This document shows positions 63,424 to 64,000 of a DNA stretch of 64,000 bases, piece after piece (the stretch's first letter is position 1; every line of letters begins with the position of its first letter). The stretch comes from Sphaerisporangium sp040683095. Lineage in GTDB: Bacteria > Actinomycetota > Actinomycetes > Streptosporangiales > Streptosporangiaceae. The notes under the pieces are model-generated. The model saw only the letters and a program-made list of their open reading frames with translations. It was not told where the DNA came from and did not search any database. The stretch spans positions 1 to 64,000 of the forward strand of contig NZ_JBFBCI010000026.1 in the NCBI RefSeq assembly GCF_040683095.1, written 5' to 3'. Made by a program: the position numbers and the translations under genes.

Positions 63424-63453
63424 TCGCGACCGGCCGCGCGCGGCCGGTCGCGA
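63424..63453. promoter_or_regulatory. 30-nt perfect palindrome between hemD and hemB
   Basis: TCGCGACCGGCCGCG followed by its exact reverse complement, with no loop. It lies 27 nt past the hemD stop and ends 20 nt before the hemB ATG, with the ribosome site immediately after. As RNA it would form a very stable stem that could weaken read-through into hemB. Confidence 0.6.
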
Positions 63454-63473
63454 GGTCAGGGAGGGGAGACACG

Positions 63474-64000
63474 ATGAACGCGGGCTTTCCGGTCGCGCGG
63501 CCCCGCAGGCTGCGCCGTAACACGCCGATCCGCCGCCTGGTGGCGGGCACGCGGTTGCACCCGGCCGAGCTGGTGCTGCCGATGTTCGTCAAGGAGGGCG
63601 TGAGCGACCCGCAACCGGTCGCGTCCATGCCCGGGGTCGTCCAGCACACCCTCGACTCGCTGCGCAAGGCCGCCGGCGAGGCGGCGGAGGCGGGCGTCGG
63701 CGGGCTGATCCTGTTCGGTGTCCCGGCGGCGAAGGACGCCCGGGGCTCGGCGGCCGACGACCCGGACGGCATCCTGCAGAAGGCGCTGGCCGAGCTGAGC
63801 GCCGACCTGGGCGACGCCATCGTCGTCATGAGCGACACCTGCCTGGACGAGTACACCGACCACGGGCACTGCGGCATCCTCACCCCCGAGGGGGAGGTCG
63901 ACAACGACGCGACGCTGGAGCGCTACGCCTCGATCGCCGTGGCGCAGGCCCGCGCCGGGTCACAGGTGATCGCGCCGAGCGGCATGATGGACGGCCAGGT
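63474..64000 (+). CDS. hemB: Delta-aminolevulinic acid dehydratase (porphobilinogen synthase), partial
   Basis: The first 175 codons of HemB; the gene runs off the window. Features: RPRRLRRNTPIRRLVAGTRL, LVLPMFVKEGV, MPGVVQHTLDSLRKAAGEA and the metal-loop region VMSDTCLDEYTDHGHCGILT, whose Cys and His residues bind the metal. Then QVIAPSGMMDGQ. It makes PBG for HemC. GAGGGGAG precedes ATG 63474. It closes the haem block. Confidence 0.96.
   Translation, partial: MNAGFPVARPRRLRRNTPIRRLVAGTRLHPAELVLPMFVKEGVSDPQPVASMPGVVQHTLDSLRKAAGEAAEAGVGGLILFGVPAAKDARGSAADDPDGILQKALAELSADLGDAIVVMSDTCLDEYTDHGHCGILTPEGEVDNDATLERYASIAVAQARAGSQVIAPSGMMDGQ

Noticed and set aside
60650..63904. Very long antisense frame (over 1000 codons) opposite hemC-hemD-hemB
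   Set aside because: It mirrors three certain haem genes, is Arg/Ala/Ser/Pro-rich, and has no recognisable domain: a product of high GC codon bias.

Overview
The window is one continuous stretch of very GC-rich chromosome from a filamentous actinomycete. Evidence for this: GTG and TTG starts, 4-nt start/stop overlaps, a HspR/HAIR-controlled dnaK operon, a Rex-hemACD operon, and orthologues of the developmental regulators BldG and BldN. The XRE-DUF5919 regulator beside an operon of tiny overlapping genes points to Streptosporangiales rather than Streptomyces; that is an inference. I see no rRNA, tRNA, CRISPR array or insertion sequence.

Layout. 0.4-4.9 kb: the end of a Tad/Flp pilus cluster (Flp-like pilin, TadE, TadE-like), a DEAH-type helicase, bldG and its anti-sigma partner. 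6.6-12.7 kb: proton-pumping pyrophosphatase hppA, sixA, serB and an olsB/olsA-like acyltransferase pair. 12.9-14.6 kb: two paralogous small secreted proteins. 14.6-18.8 kb: a decayed spot (queA and histidine-kinase remnants) before an orphan response regulator, then an ABC ATPase, a stub of a SPFH gene and a TauE/SafE permease. 18.7-26.3 kb: Rieske-DUF2231 protein, HD phosphohydrolase, a Fur regulator with a molybdopterin-oxidoreductase remnant after it, CapA-like lipoprotein, TetR regulator, alpha/beta hydrolase and small hypotheticals. 26.4-33.3 kb: heat-shock block dnaK-grpE-dnaJ-hspR plus clpB, with two HAIR operators. 33.7-43.1 kb: secreted peptidase, proline dehydrogenase, proC, EF-hand protein, MFS exporter and a MacAB-type efflux operon. 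43.3-48.5 kb: acuC, phosphatase, excisionase-type HTH, tiny ribosomal protein bS22, epimerase and acyltransferase. 54-64 kb: HAD-IB phosphatase, rsbN-bldN, a membrane-ABM fusion, glutaredoxin, and rex-hemA-hemC-hemD-hemB (hemB cut by the window end).

The most unusual part is 48.39-54.03 kb. Two different cargos lie between the same pair of flanks, repeated in tandem. The left flank is the last 99 bp of the acyltransferase gene. The right flank is the 3' end of a metallophosphoesterase gene plus the 3' end of the HAD-IB gene. Copy 1 carries a four-gene overlapping operon, an XRE-DUF5919 regulator and the intact phosphoesterase. Copy 2 carries a RloB/RloA (AbiL-like) defence pair. This looks like an exchange hotspot where an alternative allele was added next to the resident one by recombination.

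Functional themes: development and sigma control (bldG module, bldN-rsbN), protein quality control (HspR regulon), redox-linked haem supply (Rex operator in front of rex-hem), membrane lipid and efflux functions, and one variable defence locus. Several neighbours of these genes are decayed stubs, so the lineage has lost genes here by small deletions.
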